Shown here one piece after another: positions 9,025-17,846 of a stretch of DNA of 64,000 nt. Numbering within the stretch: the first letter of the stretch is position 1; every line of letters begins with the position of its first letter. The notes under the pieces were generated by a model, which saw only the letters and a list, made by a program, of their open reading frames with translations, did no database searches and was not told the origin of the DNA. Position numbers and translations under genes: made by a program. The DNA comes from Syntrophomonas sp. DTU019 (lineage in GTDB: Bacteria > Bacillota > Syntrophomonadia > Syntrophomonadales > Syntrophomonadaceae), in contig CAJYDM010000006.1 in assembly GCA_913757435.1 (NCBI GenBank), forward strand, positions 124,001 through 188,000. The letters run 5' to 3'.

Positions 9025-9462
9025 GATATCATCCTCCTATTTATGAAAAAAGCCGGCAAGACATCCTCCGGCAATATAATTGTACACTGTGGTTATGACA
9101 AGTCAAGCCTAAGCCCCAGATTCGGCGAGATTCTACAAGATAATCAGGCATTTTTCGGTGAATGCTCATCATCATTGCAAAGTCCTCAGTATCGTTCTAT
9201 ACTGATGTTTGCAGTTTCTGGTTAAAATAATAATATAAGAATACTGTGATACCTTTGCTTTATAACATTTCCACTAACCCTTACCTATTTGTACTAATCG
9301 CAGCCAAATGGGACAAGGGTATTACTATTATTGGGGCAGCCTCATTGCGTGGTTAGGCCGGAGGAGGGAGACAACGGGATTTAAGATAATCAAAGATTTG
9401 ATTAGCATTTACATCTGATTTACAATGTTGTTCAGTATTACTTCGAAGGAAGGGGTGTCGTC

Positions 9463-11901
9463 TTGAAAAACCTGATCCAAAGGGGCCTGTGGGGTTCCCT
9501 GCTTAGTTTGCCGGTGATACTCTCACAACCGGTCATGGCCCTGGCCAGTGAAGCCGACCTGATTTTGCCAGATTTCGCAGCCAACCATCACAACCTGCTG
9601 GTTTATGGCATACTTATCTGTGTTTTAGGCATGGCCTTCGGCTATTATCAATTCGTTAAAGTTAAAGGCCTTAAGGCCCATCAATCCATGCTGGATGTGG
9701 CCAACATCATCTATGAGACCTGTAAAACCTACTTGATTCAGCAAGGCAAACTGCTGTTCATTTTGTTCCTGTTCATCGCCTTTTGTATAGCTTTCTATTT
9801 CGGTTATCTGGGCGAGATGCACATCGGTTCAGTGCTCTTGATCCTGGGATGGACGGTCATAGGCATCCTGGGTTCCTATAGTGTAGCCTGGTACGGCATC
9901 CGCATGAACACTCTGGCTAACAGCCGGACTGCTTTCTCCTCACTGGAGACCAAGCCGCTTAAACTTTTGAACATAGCTCTGGATGCCGGTATGAGCATCG
10001 GGGTCTTATTAGTGTGCGTTGAATTGATCATGATGCTGATCATTCTTCTGTGGGTTCCCAAAGAACTGGCCGGCGCCAGCCTGATAGGTTTCGCCATCGG
10101 TGAATCACTGGGAGCCAGCGCCTTGCGTATCGCCGGGGGAATATTCACTAAGATCGCTGACATCGGTTCAGACCTTATGAAAATCGTCTTCGGCATCAAA
10201 GAAGACGACCCCAGAAATCCTGGTGTCATCGCCGACTGCACCGGAGACAATGCCGGTGACAGCGTAGGCCCGACCGCAGACGGCTTTGAGACCTACGGGG
10301 TAACCGGGGTGGCCCTGGTGACCTTCATCGTCCTGGCGGTACTGCCGGCCCTTTCGGCCACCTTGATCGCCTGGATCTTCATATTGCGCATACTGATGAT
10401 TATCACCTCCATAGCTGCTTTCTACATCAACCGGGCTTACAGCCAGAGCCGCTTTGGAGCCAAAGACGATTTCGACTTCGAACAGCCCTTGACCAGCCTG
10501 GTATGGATCACCTCTATACTGTCCATCGCAGCTACCTTTGTGGCCAGCTACTTCCTGTTAGGGCCGAATTCAGGAGTTCCTGAAGAATTGTCCCAGCTGT
10601 GGGTAGTGCTCTCCGTGATCATCAGCATAGGCACTTTAGGAGCAGCCTTGATCCCTGAATTCACCAAGATATTCACCAGCCCCAACTCCAGTCATGTGGC
10701 TGAAGTGGTAAAAGCCTCCCGGGAAGGCGGGCCTTCATTAAACATCCTCTCCGGTATGGTTGCCGGCAACTTCAGCGCCTTCTGGATCGGCATGGTGTTC
10801 TTCGCCTTGATGTTTGGGGCCTATTATGCCAGCGGCTATGGCCTTAGTGACATCATGATCTATCCCTCCATCTTCGCCTTCGGTCTGGTGGCCTTCGGTA
10901 TGCTAGGGATGGGGCCGGTCACCATCGCTGTAGACAGCTATGGTCCAGTTACCGACAATGCGCAGTCCATCTATGAACTGTCCCTGATCGAGGAGATCAA
11001 AGATGTAGATAAAGAAATCGAAGGCAAATACGGTTTCAAACCCGATTTCGAAAAGGCTAAGCATTACCTGGAAGCCAATGACGGAGCCGGCAACACCTTT
11101 AAGGCCACTGCCAAACCGGTGTTGATCGGTACTGCCGTAGTCGGCGCCACCACCATGATCTTCTCATTGATCCTGGTTATCGAGAAGGTTTTGGGAGTGA
11201 AGCCTGAAACCATTCTTACTATCTTGAACCCCTTCACCATCTTCGGCTTTATCGCCGGCGGATGTATTATCTACTGGTTTACCGGGGCTTCCACCCAGGC
11301 GGTCACCACCGGGGCTTATCGGGCGGTGGAATACATCAAAAAGAACATCCGTTTAGATGAGGATGCTGATCAGAAGGCATCAATCGAAAAATCCAAAGAA
11401 GTGGTAAAGATCTGTACTCAGTATGCTCAGCAGGGCATGTTCAATATCTTCATCGCCATCTTCTCCTTCACCATCGCCTTTGCCTGCCTGGCAGCGCCAA
11501 GATCTGGGGAAGAGGGCAACTTCGCGGTTTCACTGTTCGTGTCCTACTTGATCTCCATAGCCGTATTCGGCCTGTTCCAGGCGGTATTCATGGCCAATGC
11601 GGGCGGATGCTGGGACAACGCCAAAAAGGTGGTAGAAGTTGACCTGCAGGAAAAAGGCACCCCGTTGCATGAAGCAACCGTGGTAGGTGACACTGTGGGC
11701 GACCCCTTCAAAGACACCTCCTCGGTGGCGATGAACCCGATCATCAAATTCACTACCTTATTCGGACTCTTGGCCATGGAAATAGCCATCACCGAAGCCT
11801 TCAGAAATATCGCTCCTTCAGTGGGGCTGGTCTTCCTGTTAGTGGCGTTATTCTTTGTTTGGCGTTCTTTCTATGGAATGAGAATTCCGACGAAAGAGTA
11901 A
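9463..11901 (+). CDS. hppA: Membrane-bound ion-pumping pyrophosphatase
   Basis: An 812-residue polytopic membrane enzyme coupling pyrophosphate hydrolysis to H+ or Na+ export. The substrate site motif EDDPRNPGVIAD is present, followed by CTGDNAGDSVGPTADGFE, a variant of the canonical DNVGDNVGD. A second cluster of Asp/Lys residues appears at the C-terminus (NAGGCWDNAKK, VGDTVGDPFKD). In the region that sets potassium dependence the sequence reads GNTFKATAKP, with Lys where K+-dependent enzymes have Ala, so it should be K+-independent. It is longer than most bacterial members (about 650-730) because of an extended N-terminus and internal loops. Start TTG 9463 follows GAAGGAAGGGG. It conserves energy from pyrophosphate made during acyl-CoA activation (inference). 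Confidence 0.92.
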   Translation: MKNLIQRGLWGSLLSLPVILSQPVMALASEADLILPDFAANHHNLLVYGILICVLGMAFGYYQFVKVKGLKAHQSMLDVANIIYETCKTYLIQQGKLLFILFLFIAFCIAFYFGYLGEMHIGSVLLILGWTVIGILGSYSVAWYGIRMNTLANSRTAFSSLETKPLKLLNIALDAGMSIGVLLVCVELIMMLIILLWVPKELAGASLIGFAIGESLGASALRIAGGIFTKIADIGSDLMKIVFGIKEDDPRNPGVIADCTGDNAGDSVGPTADGFETYGVTGVALVTFIVLAVLPALSATLIAWIFILRILMIITSIAAFYINRAYSQSRFGAKDDFDFEQPLTSLVWITSILSIAATFVASYFLLGPNSGVPEELSQLWVVLSVIISIGTLGAALIPEFTKIFTSPNSSHVAEVVKASREGGPSLNILSGMVAGNFSAFWIGMVFFALMFGAYYASGYGLSDIMIYPSIFAFGLVAFGMLGMGPVTIAVDSYGPVTDNAQSIYELSLIEEIKDVDKEIEGKYGFKPDFEKAKHYLEANDGAGNTFKATAKPVLIGTAVVGATTMIFSLILVIEKVLGVKPETILTILNPFTIFGFIAGGCIIYWFTGASTQAVTTGAYRAVEYIKKNIRLDEDADQKASIEKSKEVVKICTQYAQQGMFNIFIAIFSFTIAFACLAAPRSGEEGNFAVSLFVSYLISIAVFGLFQAVFMANAGGCWDNAKKVVEVDLQEKGTPLHEATVVGDTVGDPFKDTSSVAMNPIIKFTTLFGLLAMEIAITEAFRNIAPSVGLVFLLVALFFVWRSFYGMRIPTKE

Positions 11902-11921
11902 CTCACAAGCAAATAACCAAC

Positions 11922-11952
11922 AAGGGGACTGTCAGCCTGGCAGTCCCTTTTT
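11922..11952 (+). terminator. Rho-independent terminator of the pyrophosphatase gene
   Basis: GGGACTG-tcagcctgg-CAGTCCC followed by TTTTT, about 20 bases after the stop codon. Confidence 0.85.
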
Positions 11953-12096
11953 AATCCCCAAAAGCGCGGCCTGCGGCCAGGGCTTTGGATTTCATTGTGC
12001 TGCCCAGGGAAGGAAACCACCGGTCCATCTAGAATGGTACTATTAGTCCACGCGAGAGTTGGTTCGAAATTGGAAAAACTATAGTGAAGGGAACTG

Positions 12097-14286
12097 ATGA
12101 TGAAACAGATTGCTATTTACGGCAAGGGCGGTATCGGTAAATCAACCGTAGCCGCCCATATTTCCGCAGCACTGGCCAATAGGGGTCTGAAAGTGATGCA
12201 GGTGGGGTGTGATCCCAAACATGACTCCACCCGTCTTTTAACCTGCGGTCGTGCTGTTGTTACCGTTCTGGATTACCTTCAGAAAACATCCCCAGATCAG
12301 CGCCAACGGGAGGACATTATAGATGTGGGCTATGGCGGAGTATGGTGTGTAGAAGCGGGCGGTCCCAAACCGGGTGTGGGCTGTGCGGGGAGAGGAATAC
12401 TGACCACCTTCGACCTGATCAAGAAACTGGGAGTCATGGACAGTGGGCTGGATGTGGTGATATACGATGTGCTGGGTGATGTGGTGTGCGGTGGTTTCGC
12501 CGTGCCCTTGCGCTATGAGTATGCTGACGAGGTGTATATCGTCACCTCCGGCGAGTTTATGTCACTATACGCAGCCAACAACATACTTAAAGGTGTACAC
12601 AATTATGATATTCAGCCTCGCCTGGGAGGGTTGATCTTCAACCATAAAGGTCTAGCCGAAGAAGAACTACGGGTGCAGCGTTTCGCGGCAGCGGTCGGCC
12701 TCCCCATATGTGCAGTAATTCCGCGTAGTGAGGATTTCGCCATAGCGGAGCAAATGGCCTGTACCTTGTTCCAGAGCAGTCACAGTAAGCTGCACTCCCT
12801 GTTTGAAGACCTGGCTGCACAGATGGCAGCAGAGCATCAGTTATATCCGGCCCACCCCCTGGATCCGGAGCAGCTCGAGGAGTTGATCCTGAATCGTTAT
12901 GTCATGCCCAGCAGTAAGGATATTGCTTATGAAGACAAGGCTTCTAAATTAACCCCAGATGCTCCAGCTGAAAAGGCCACGACATTGCTGTCCCTTAATG
13001 TGCGGAGGCGCGAGCCGCTGCACGGCTGCGCCTTTAATGGCGCTGTTAACGTAGCCATACAGGTACAGGATGCAGTGACCATAGCCCACGGCCCCAGGAG
13101 TTGTGCCCACGCCTCCTATCAGACCATCACCTCGGCGGGGCGCAAATCACAGTTTGAAAGAGGGGTATCCATGCCTGCCCATATATTGCCGCCTTTGATC
13201 AGTTCCGACCTTAATGAAGGACGTTTAATATTCGGAGGCATCTCAGAACTGCGCAAGAGGATCATAGAAGTGCAGGCTTGTCAGCCTCGGGCTATTTTTG
13301 TGGTCACAACCTGCCCGACGGGTATCATTGGCGATAATTTGGAGGAGATCATGGATCTGGATGACCATCATAAAACCCGGTTGATTGCCCTGGAGGCCGA
13401 TGGCAATATAAGTGGTGATTATTTGCAGGGGATGATCACCGCCTATGTAGAGACCGCCCGGGCCTTGATCGACCCGCACATCACCCCTGCAGGAGAATTG
13501 GTCAACATCATCGGAGAAAAGACTATCGCCAGCGTGACTGAACCTAATCTAAAGATTATAAAAGAACTTTTAAGGCAAATCGGGGTGGGGATTAACTGCC
13601 GCTTCATCTGCCAGACCACGGTAGGGGAGATAGCAGGCTTTAAGAAAGCCCCCCTCAACCTGCTGGCTTATGATGATTACATGGGCCGCTTAATGCGCGA
13701 TCACCTCGGTCTGAACTATGGGGCTGAATTTTATTCAAGACCGTTTCCGCGTGGATTTGAAGAAACCTCGCGATGGCTCGCGGAAATCGCTGCTTTCTTC
13801 GGCAAATCAGATCTGGTAAATGGAATTATAAATGCCTATGAGGAGCTTTATCGCCTGCAGATAGCGGGCCTGCGCCCGGCTTTGGAAGGCAAGCGTCTCA
13901 TGGTGGTGACCTATAACCACGACATCGATTGGATTCTGGAACCGGCCCTGGATCTGGGGATGGAGGTTTGTCTGGTAGGAATCCTCAATTACTCACAGGA
14001 CAACCATTTCCGCTCCCGTTTCAAGGGACAGTTCCCCTTAATCGAACCATATCCTCAGGACAGACGCCTGGAGGATGTAGCCCGACTTAAGCCCGACATA
14101 TTCCTGTCTAACCATGCCCTGTCAGCATATGATAGTGGGGTGTTTACAGATGTGATTCCACTGTGCCCGCAGGTCGGTTTCCTCAGCGGGGTGGACCTGG
14201 CGCAGCGTTGGACTCAAATATTTCGCCATAATATCAACGAAGGGTGGAAAAGGGATGCGGCCTTGTACAGAAAATATCTGGCCTGA
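12097..14286 (+). CDS. Nitrogenase-superfamily fusion protein: NifH-like reductase joined to NifD-like subunit
   Basis: A 729-residue single chain. Residues 1-260 are a complete NifH/BchL/CfbC-type Fe protein. It has the P-loop GKGGIGKST (9-17), the switch region GCDPKHDST, both 4Fe-4S ligands in GVGCAGRGI (Cys96) and DVLGDVVCGGF (Cys131), and Arg99 at the site ADP-ribosylated in NifH. After a linker of about 40 residues, a NifD/NifE-type component-1 subunit follows. Cysteines near 311, 336 and 406 (HGCAFNG, HGPRSCAH, TTCPTGIIGDN) match the three P-cluster ligands. The sites that hold FeMo-cofactor in NifD (Cys275, His442) have no obvious equivalents, so dinitrogen reduction is unlikely. The family includes BchLNB, CfbCD and MarHDK reductases. 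A NifK-like gene overlaps the 3' end. The substrate is unknown. ATG 12097 follows GAAGGG. Confidence 0.88.
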   Translation: MMKQIAIYGKGGIGKSTVAAHISAALANRGLKVMQVGCDPKHDSTRLLTCGRAVVTVLDYLQKTSPDQRQREDIIDVGYGGVWCVEAGGPKPGVGCAGRGILTTFDLIKKLGVMDSGLDVVIYDVLGDVVCGGFAVPLRYEYADEVYIVTSGEFMSLYAANNILKGVHNYDIQPRLGGLIFNHKGLAEEELRVQRFAAAVGLPICAVIPRSEDFAIAEQMACTLFQSSHSKLHSLFEDLAAQMAAEHQLYPAHPLDPEQLEELILNRYVMPSSKDIAYEDKASKLTPDAPAEKATTLLSLNVRRREPLHGCAFNGAVNVAIQVQDAVTIAHGPRSCAHASYQTITSAGRKSQFERGVSMPAHILPPLISSDLNEGRLIFGGISELRKRIIEVQACQPRAIFVVTTCPTGIIGDNLEEIMDLDDHHKTRLIALEADGNISGDYLQGMITAYVETARALIDPHITPAGELVNIIGEKTIASVTEPNLKIIKELLRQIGVGINCRFICQTTVGEIAGFKKAPLNLLAYDDYMGRLMRDHLGLNYGAEFYSRPFPRGFEETSRWLAEIAAFFGKSDLVNGIINAYEELYRLQIAGLRPALEGKRLMVVTYNHDIDWILEPALDLGMEVCLVGILNYSQDNHFRSRFKGQFPLIEPYPQDRRLEDVARLKPDIFLSNHALSAYDSGVFTDVIPLCPQVGFLSGVDLAQRWTQIFRHNINEGWKRDAALYRKYLA

Positions 14287-15559
14287 TGCATTCAGCGGGG
14301 CTATATTCGCATTGGAGGGCATTAGGGATGTGGTGGTAATTTTGAACGGTCCTACCGGGTGCAAATTCTATCACAGCGCGATATCCGATTATCAGTACCC
14401 CCGCGACTTGTCTTTCGATCCGCTCAATTATCCCGAGATCTATTACTTCGGCCAGCCCAGAGTGCCTGCCACCTTTCTGGACGGTAATGATTATATCTAT
14501 GGAGCGGCGTCAAAACTGGAGAAAATCTTGCAGCGGGTGGGAGGCAAACCCCAATACAAGTTGGTCACAGTGGTAAACTCCCCAGGAGCTGCCTTGATCG
14601 GTGATGACCTGCAGCGCCTGGCTAGAACCCACATCCCCCAGGTACCTTGTATCTGCATCGAAAACACAGGATTTTCGGGCGTATTCGCTGAGGGCTTTCA
14701 AAATGCACTTTTGCAATTGCTGTCCCACCTAAACCCACCCGGCCATCAAGGCGTAGAACCATACGTCAACCTGGTGGGACTGTCCATATACCACAAGCAT
14801 TACCGTGGTTCCATTAAAGAGTTGCAACGGCTCTTATCTTTATGCGGTGTCAAAGTGCAAACCACCATGTGCTGTGGCAACAGCCTGGAGGAACTACGAA
14901 ACTTTACCCGAGCCCGCTTAAACGTAGTGCTCGATCCCGATTATGGTTTAGAGGTATGCCAATGGATGAAGAGCCATCACCACATGCCTTATTTGCTCCC
15001 AGCCTCAGGTCTGCCGCTGGGCTTTGAAGCCACAGAAAGGTGGATAACCCAGGTGTGTTCCGCCTTAGGGGTCAACCCGCTTCCCGCCTTGGAAGACATC
15101 GAATCCTGCCGGGCCAGGGCTTTTCTGCATCTGTCCCGCTACAACTCAGTTACCGGATTGCCCCGAGGGGCAAGTTTTGCTGTAAAGACCGAACCGGCTC
15201 TGGCTGCAGCGGTGACGATATGGCTGCACAGTTACCTGGGCATGTTGCCTGCCGCAATTGAGTTGCTACCCTCCATACACCATTGCACGGCGCAGAAGCT
15301 GGAGGATTACCTGCGCTGTTACGGGCTCCACCAGGCATTTCACAGTAAGTTCATGGACTGCGGCGCAGATGTGTTGTTGTCGGACGGAAATACTCTGGGG
15401 CAGGCGCAACTGCTTCAAAAGCAGCCTTTCTGCGGCATAGAAATATCCCTCCCGTCTCTGGGGTACCTGGATGTGGTTGACAAATCCCTTCTGGGAGCTT
15501 CAGGAGCTATGTTGTTAATTGAGCAAATACTTAACGGTTTGCGCTTTGTATATAGTTGA
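14255..15559 (+). CDS. NifK-like nitrogenase component-1 subunit
   Basis: A 434-residue partner for the fusion protein, overlapping its 3' end by 32 bases, so translation is probably coupled. Cys4 and Cys36 (LNGPTGCKFYHS) sit where NifK has its first two P-cluster ligands. The third is replaced: NSPGAALIGDDL has Ser109 where NifD and NifK have Cys. The heterodimer would thus offer five cysteines to a bridging FeS cluster, plus a serine. Later segments (LYLSLCGV-type switch, LPASGLPLGFEATERW) follow the component-1 fold. Starting at ATG 14255 keeps Cys4, which a later start would lose; AAAAGGG lies directly upstream. Close relatives by layout are NifK, NifN, BchB and MarK, and I cannot assign it to any of these. 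Confidence 0.8.
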   Translation: MRPCTENIWPDAFSGAIFALEGIRDVVVILNGPTGCKFYHSAISDYQYPRDLSFDPLNYPEIYYFGQPRVPATFLDGNDYIYGAASKLEKILQRVGGKPQYKLVTVVNSPGAALIGDDLQRLARTHIPQVPCICIENTGFSGVFAEGFQNALLQLLSHLNPPGHQGVEPYVNLVGLSIYHKHYRGSIKELQRLLSLCGVKVQTTMCCGNSLEELRNFTRARLNVVLDPDYGLEVCQWMKSHHHMPYLLPASGLPLGFEATERWITQVCSALGVNPLPALEDIESCRARAFLHLSRYNSVTGLPRGASFAVKTEPALAAAVTIWLHSYLGMLPAAIELLPSIHHCTAQKLEDYLRCYGLHQAFHSKFMDCGADVLLSDGNTLGQAQLLQKQPFCGIEISLPSLGYLDVVDKSLLGASGAMLLIEQILNGLRFVYS

Positions 15560-15608
15560 CGTTTTTTAAAAAAGATAATTCCTCGGTATAGCCTGTCTCT
15601 AAATGGTG

Positions 15609-15629
15609 TATAATAAATGCGAATCATTC
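15609..15629 (+). promoter_or_regulatory. Promoter -10 and Fur/Zur-box-like palindrome before the regulator gene
   Basis: TATAAT at 15609-15614 is followed by the short palindrome GAAT-c-ATTC at 15621-15629, the expected transcription start. A further ATTC follows at 15632-15635. Fur-family boxes often contain GAATCATT-like half sites, so autoregulation by the downstream gene is plausible. No good -35 box is seen. Confidence 0.35.
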
Positions 15630-15652
15630 CTATTCTTATTGGAGGGTTAAAT

Positions 15653-16090
15653 TTGGACGCTATTGATTGGGATCAGACTATAAGAAAACTGGGGAAGAAA
15701 TCGACCCCGCAACGCAGAGCCATTCTCACCGCGCTCTCCAGGATGAATCGACCAGCTACCGTTGAGGAGATTTTTGTAGCCGTTAGGGAGCATCACGAAA
15801 CCAGTATTTCCACGGTTTACCGTAACCTGGAGTTGTTATTTTCAGAGGGACTGACAACTAAGCAGGGATTTCCCGGTGAAAAAACCCGCTACTGTCTGAA
15901 GCGAGAGCACCACGAACATACCCTGGTGTGCATCGATTGCCAGAAGATCGTGACTATCACCGGGTGCCCCCTGGAAAGTTATGCTATTGAAGTGGGCCGG
16001 CGCGAGAATTTTGTTGTAGTGGATCATCGCATGGAAATGTACGGTTATTGCCAGCAATGCAACCATCTCAGAGGGAGGTTGTCAAAGTGA
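15653..16090 (+). CDS. Fur-family metalloregulator, probably Zur-like
   Basis: A 145-residue Fur-family repressor. The N-terminal winged helix spans about residues 1-85 (STPQRRAILTAL, then SISTVYRNLELL as recognition helix). The dimerisation domain has the regulatory HHEH segment and two structural zinc pairs, CIDC and CQQC. The start is TTG 15653, with GGAGGG twelve bases upstream; an in-frame ATG at 15617 would place the start inside the promoter. Its stop overlaps the start of the zinc-binding lipoprotein gene by four bases, so regulator and transporter are cotranscribed. That context favours zinc (Zur) over iron (Fur) or peroxide (PerR) sensing, but the residues alone do not decide. Confidence 0.85.
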   Translation: MDAIDWDQTIRKLGKKSTPQRRAILTALSRMNRPATVEEIFVAVREHHETSISTVYRNLELLFSEGLTTKQGFPGEKTRYCLKREHHEHTLVCIDCQKIVTITGCPLESYAIEVGRRENFVVVDHRMEMYGYCQQCNHLRGRLSK

Positions 16091-17046
16091 GAAAAATCAC
16101 CGTCAGCCTGTTGCTGCTGGGATTCATGTTGCTAACCGGTTGCGGGCTTGTCCCGCTGTCGGCTCATAAAACCAGCAGCCAGGGGCCAGCATCAGATGAT
16201 TTTCACATCGTCACCTCTTTTTATCCCTTATATATTATGCTGTTAAATATCAGCGCTGACATTGACGGGGTCACAGTCACCAACCTGACTCGCAACGAGA
16301 CCGGCTGCCTGCATGATTATCAACTGACTCCCGGCGATTTGCAGAAACTGCAAGAGGCTGATGTTTTGGTAATCAATGGAGCCGGCATGGAGTCTTTTAT
16401 GGACAAGATCATGGCTCAGTTTCCTGATATCGCTGTGGTGGATGCCACCCGAGGCTTGGAGTTGATCGAACACCATGAAGAATTCGATCACCACGATGAA
16501 GTTAAACACCATGAAGAAGATAATCACCACGAAGAAGCCAATCCACATCTATGGGTGAGTGTTGCAGGGGCAGCTCAGCAAGTTGATAATATCAGCCGAC
16601 AATTAGCAGTTCTGGACCCTGAACACGGTGAGGCTTACCTGGGGAATAGCCAGGTCTATATAGATAAACTGCGACAATTAGGGGCGGAGATGCATGAGGC
16701 TCTGGATACCGCACCCAGGCGCCATATCGTTACTTTTCATGAGGCCTTCGACTATTTTGCCAATGAATTCAACCTGGATGTAGTGGCGGTAGTTGAGCGG
16801 GAACCAGGATCTGAGCCCAGTGCCGGCGAACTGGCGCAAATAATTGAAGATATTAAGCAGCAGCAAGCCGTGGCGGTATTCACCGAACCACAGTATCCTC
16901 CCCAGGCTGCCGAAACCATCGCCCGTGAGAGCGGAGTGGCGGTATATGCCCTCGACCCGGGAGTGAGCGGCCCTGAAGATGCGGACGCCTATCTGCGCTT
17001 GATGAGGCAGAACATGGAAGTGTTGAAGAGGGCGTTATACCGATGA
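16087..17046 (+). CDS. znuA: Zinc ABC transporter substrate-binding lipoprotein
   Basis: A 319-residue cluster A-I metal-binding protein. Start GTG 16087 has GGGAGG upstream and gives a classic lipoprotein signal, RKITVSLLLLGFMLLTGC, with the lipobox Cys at about 19. A histidine- and acid-rich loop (about residues 125-155, repeats such as HHEE and HHDE) lies just before NPHLWVS, the place where zinc-specific ZnuA/AdcA proteins carry their His-rich loop. Metal ligands should include the His of NPHLW, the His of VTFHEAF and a C-terminal acidic residue. It overlaps the regulator gene by 4 bases and the ATPase gene by 4 bases. The loop argues for zinc rather than manganese. Confidence 0.9.
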   Translation: MRKITVSLLLLGFMLLTGCGLVPLSAHKTSSQGPASDDFHIVTSFYPLYIMLLNISADIDGVTVTNLTRNETGCLHDYQLTPGDLQKLQEADVLVINGAGMESFMDKIMAQFPDIAVVDATRGLELIEHHEEFDHHDEVKHHEEDNHHEEANPHLWVSVAGAAQQVDNISRQLAVLDPEHGEAYLGNSQVYIDKLRQLGAEMHEALDTAPRRHIVTFHEAFDYFANEFNLDVVAVVEREPGSEPSAGELAQIIEDIKQQQAVAVFTEPQYPPQAAETIARESGVAVYALDPGVSGPEDADAYLRLMRQNMEVLKRALYR

Positions 17047-17810
17047 AAACAGATACTGCTTGCCAATCCTGCGGTTCAGCCTGCGGGTTGTGCGTCACTC
17101 AAATCAGCCATTTCAGTGTCAATATGCGTGGCAAATGTATTCTGGAGGATATAAATCTGCAGATCCACTGCGGACAGCTGACCGCTCTGGTGGGGCCTAA
17201 TGGCGCCGGCAAATCGACCCTTTTTAAAGCCATACTGGGTGAAGTGCCACATGAAGGACAGCTGCAGTTTCTGAACAGTGAGGGCAAACGAAGTGCCAGG
17301 CCGAGAATAGGTTATGTGCCTCAGCGGCTCAACTTCGACCCCAATTCACCAATAACCGTCAGCGATCTGTTTGTCAGCGCCCTGGGGCGATTGCCGGCTT
17401 TATTAGGGGGATCCCGCCGCACCATCAGTATTGCCAGGCAGGCTTTAGACCGGGTCGAGGCCCAACACCTAATCAACCGCCGCCTGGGAGCCTTATCTGG
17501 AGGAGAACTGCAGCGCGTCCTCCTGGCCCTGGCATTAGAACCGGTTCCCGACCTTCTGCTCCTGGATGAACCTATTTCCGGTGTAGATTTTAAAGGTATG
17601 CAGTGTTTTTATCAAATCGTGGCTGAACTGCGAAAACAGTACGACCTATCGGTGCTACTGGTCTCCCATGACTTGAACGCAGTGGCTGACTATGCTGATA
17701 GGGTAATACTCTTGAACCGGGTAATACTCTGCGACGGGACACCGCTGCAAGTGATGAAACACCCTTTGTTTGAGTCTACCATGGGTATAGTGGAACACCG
17801 GGCGGTTTAA
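17043..17810 (+). CDS. znuC: Zinc ABC transporter ATP-binding protein with Cys-rich N-terminus
   Basis: A 255-residue ABC ATPase with Walker A GPNGAGKST, signature LSGGELQR and Walker B LLLLDEP followed by the switch His (SHD). The N-terminus has an added segment with four cysteines (about 7, 10, 14 and 17, in CQSCGSACGLC) before the ABC domain proper. Such an extension could bind zinc or an FeS cluster and sense metal status. The start overlaps the upstream lipoprotein gene stop by four bases. It energises the ZnuB-like permease 36 bases downstream. Confidence 0.9.
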   Translation: MKTDTACQSCGSACGLCVTQISHFSVNMRGKCILEDINLQIHCGQLTALVGPNGAGKSTLFKAILGEVPHEGQLQFLNSEGKRSARPRIGYVPQRLNFDPNSPITVSDLFVSALGRLPALLGGSRRTISIARQALDRVEAQHLINRRLGALSGGELQRVLLALALEPVPDLLLLDEPISGVDFKGMQCFYQIVAELRKQYDLSVLLVSHDLNAVADYADRVILLNRVILCDGTPLQVMKHPLFESTMGIVEHRAV

Positions 17811-17846
17811 GGGTTGGGATCGATAGCGGTATGGAAGGAATAAGAG

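Noticed and set aside
12097-15559. A functional nitrogenase
   Set aside because: No FeMo-cofactor Cys/His ligands are visible, NifB/E/N/V and other assembly genes are absent from the window, and the NifK-like subunit lacks one P-cluster cysteine.
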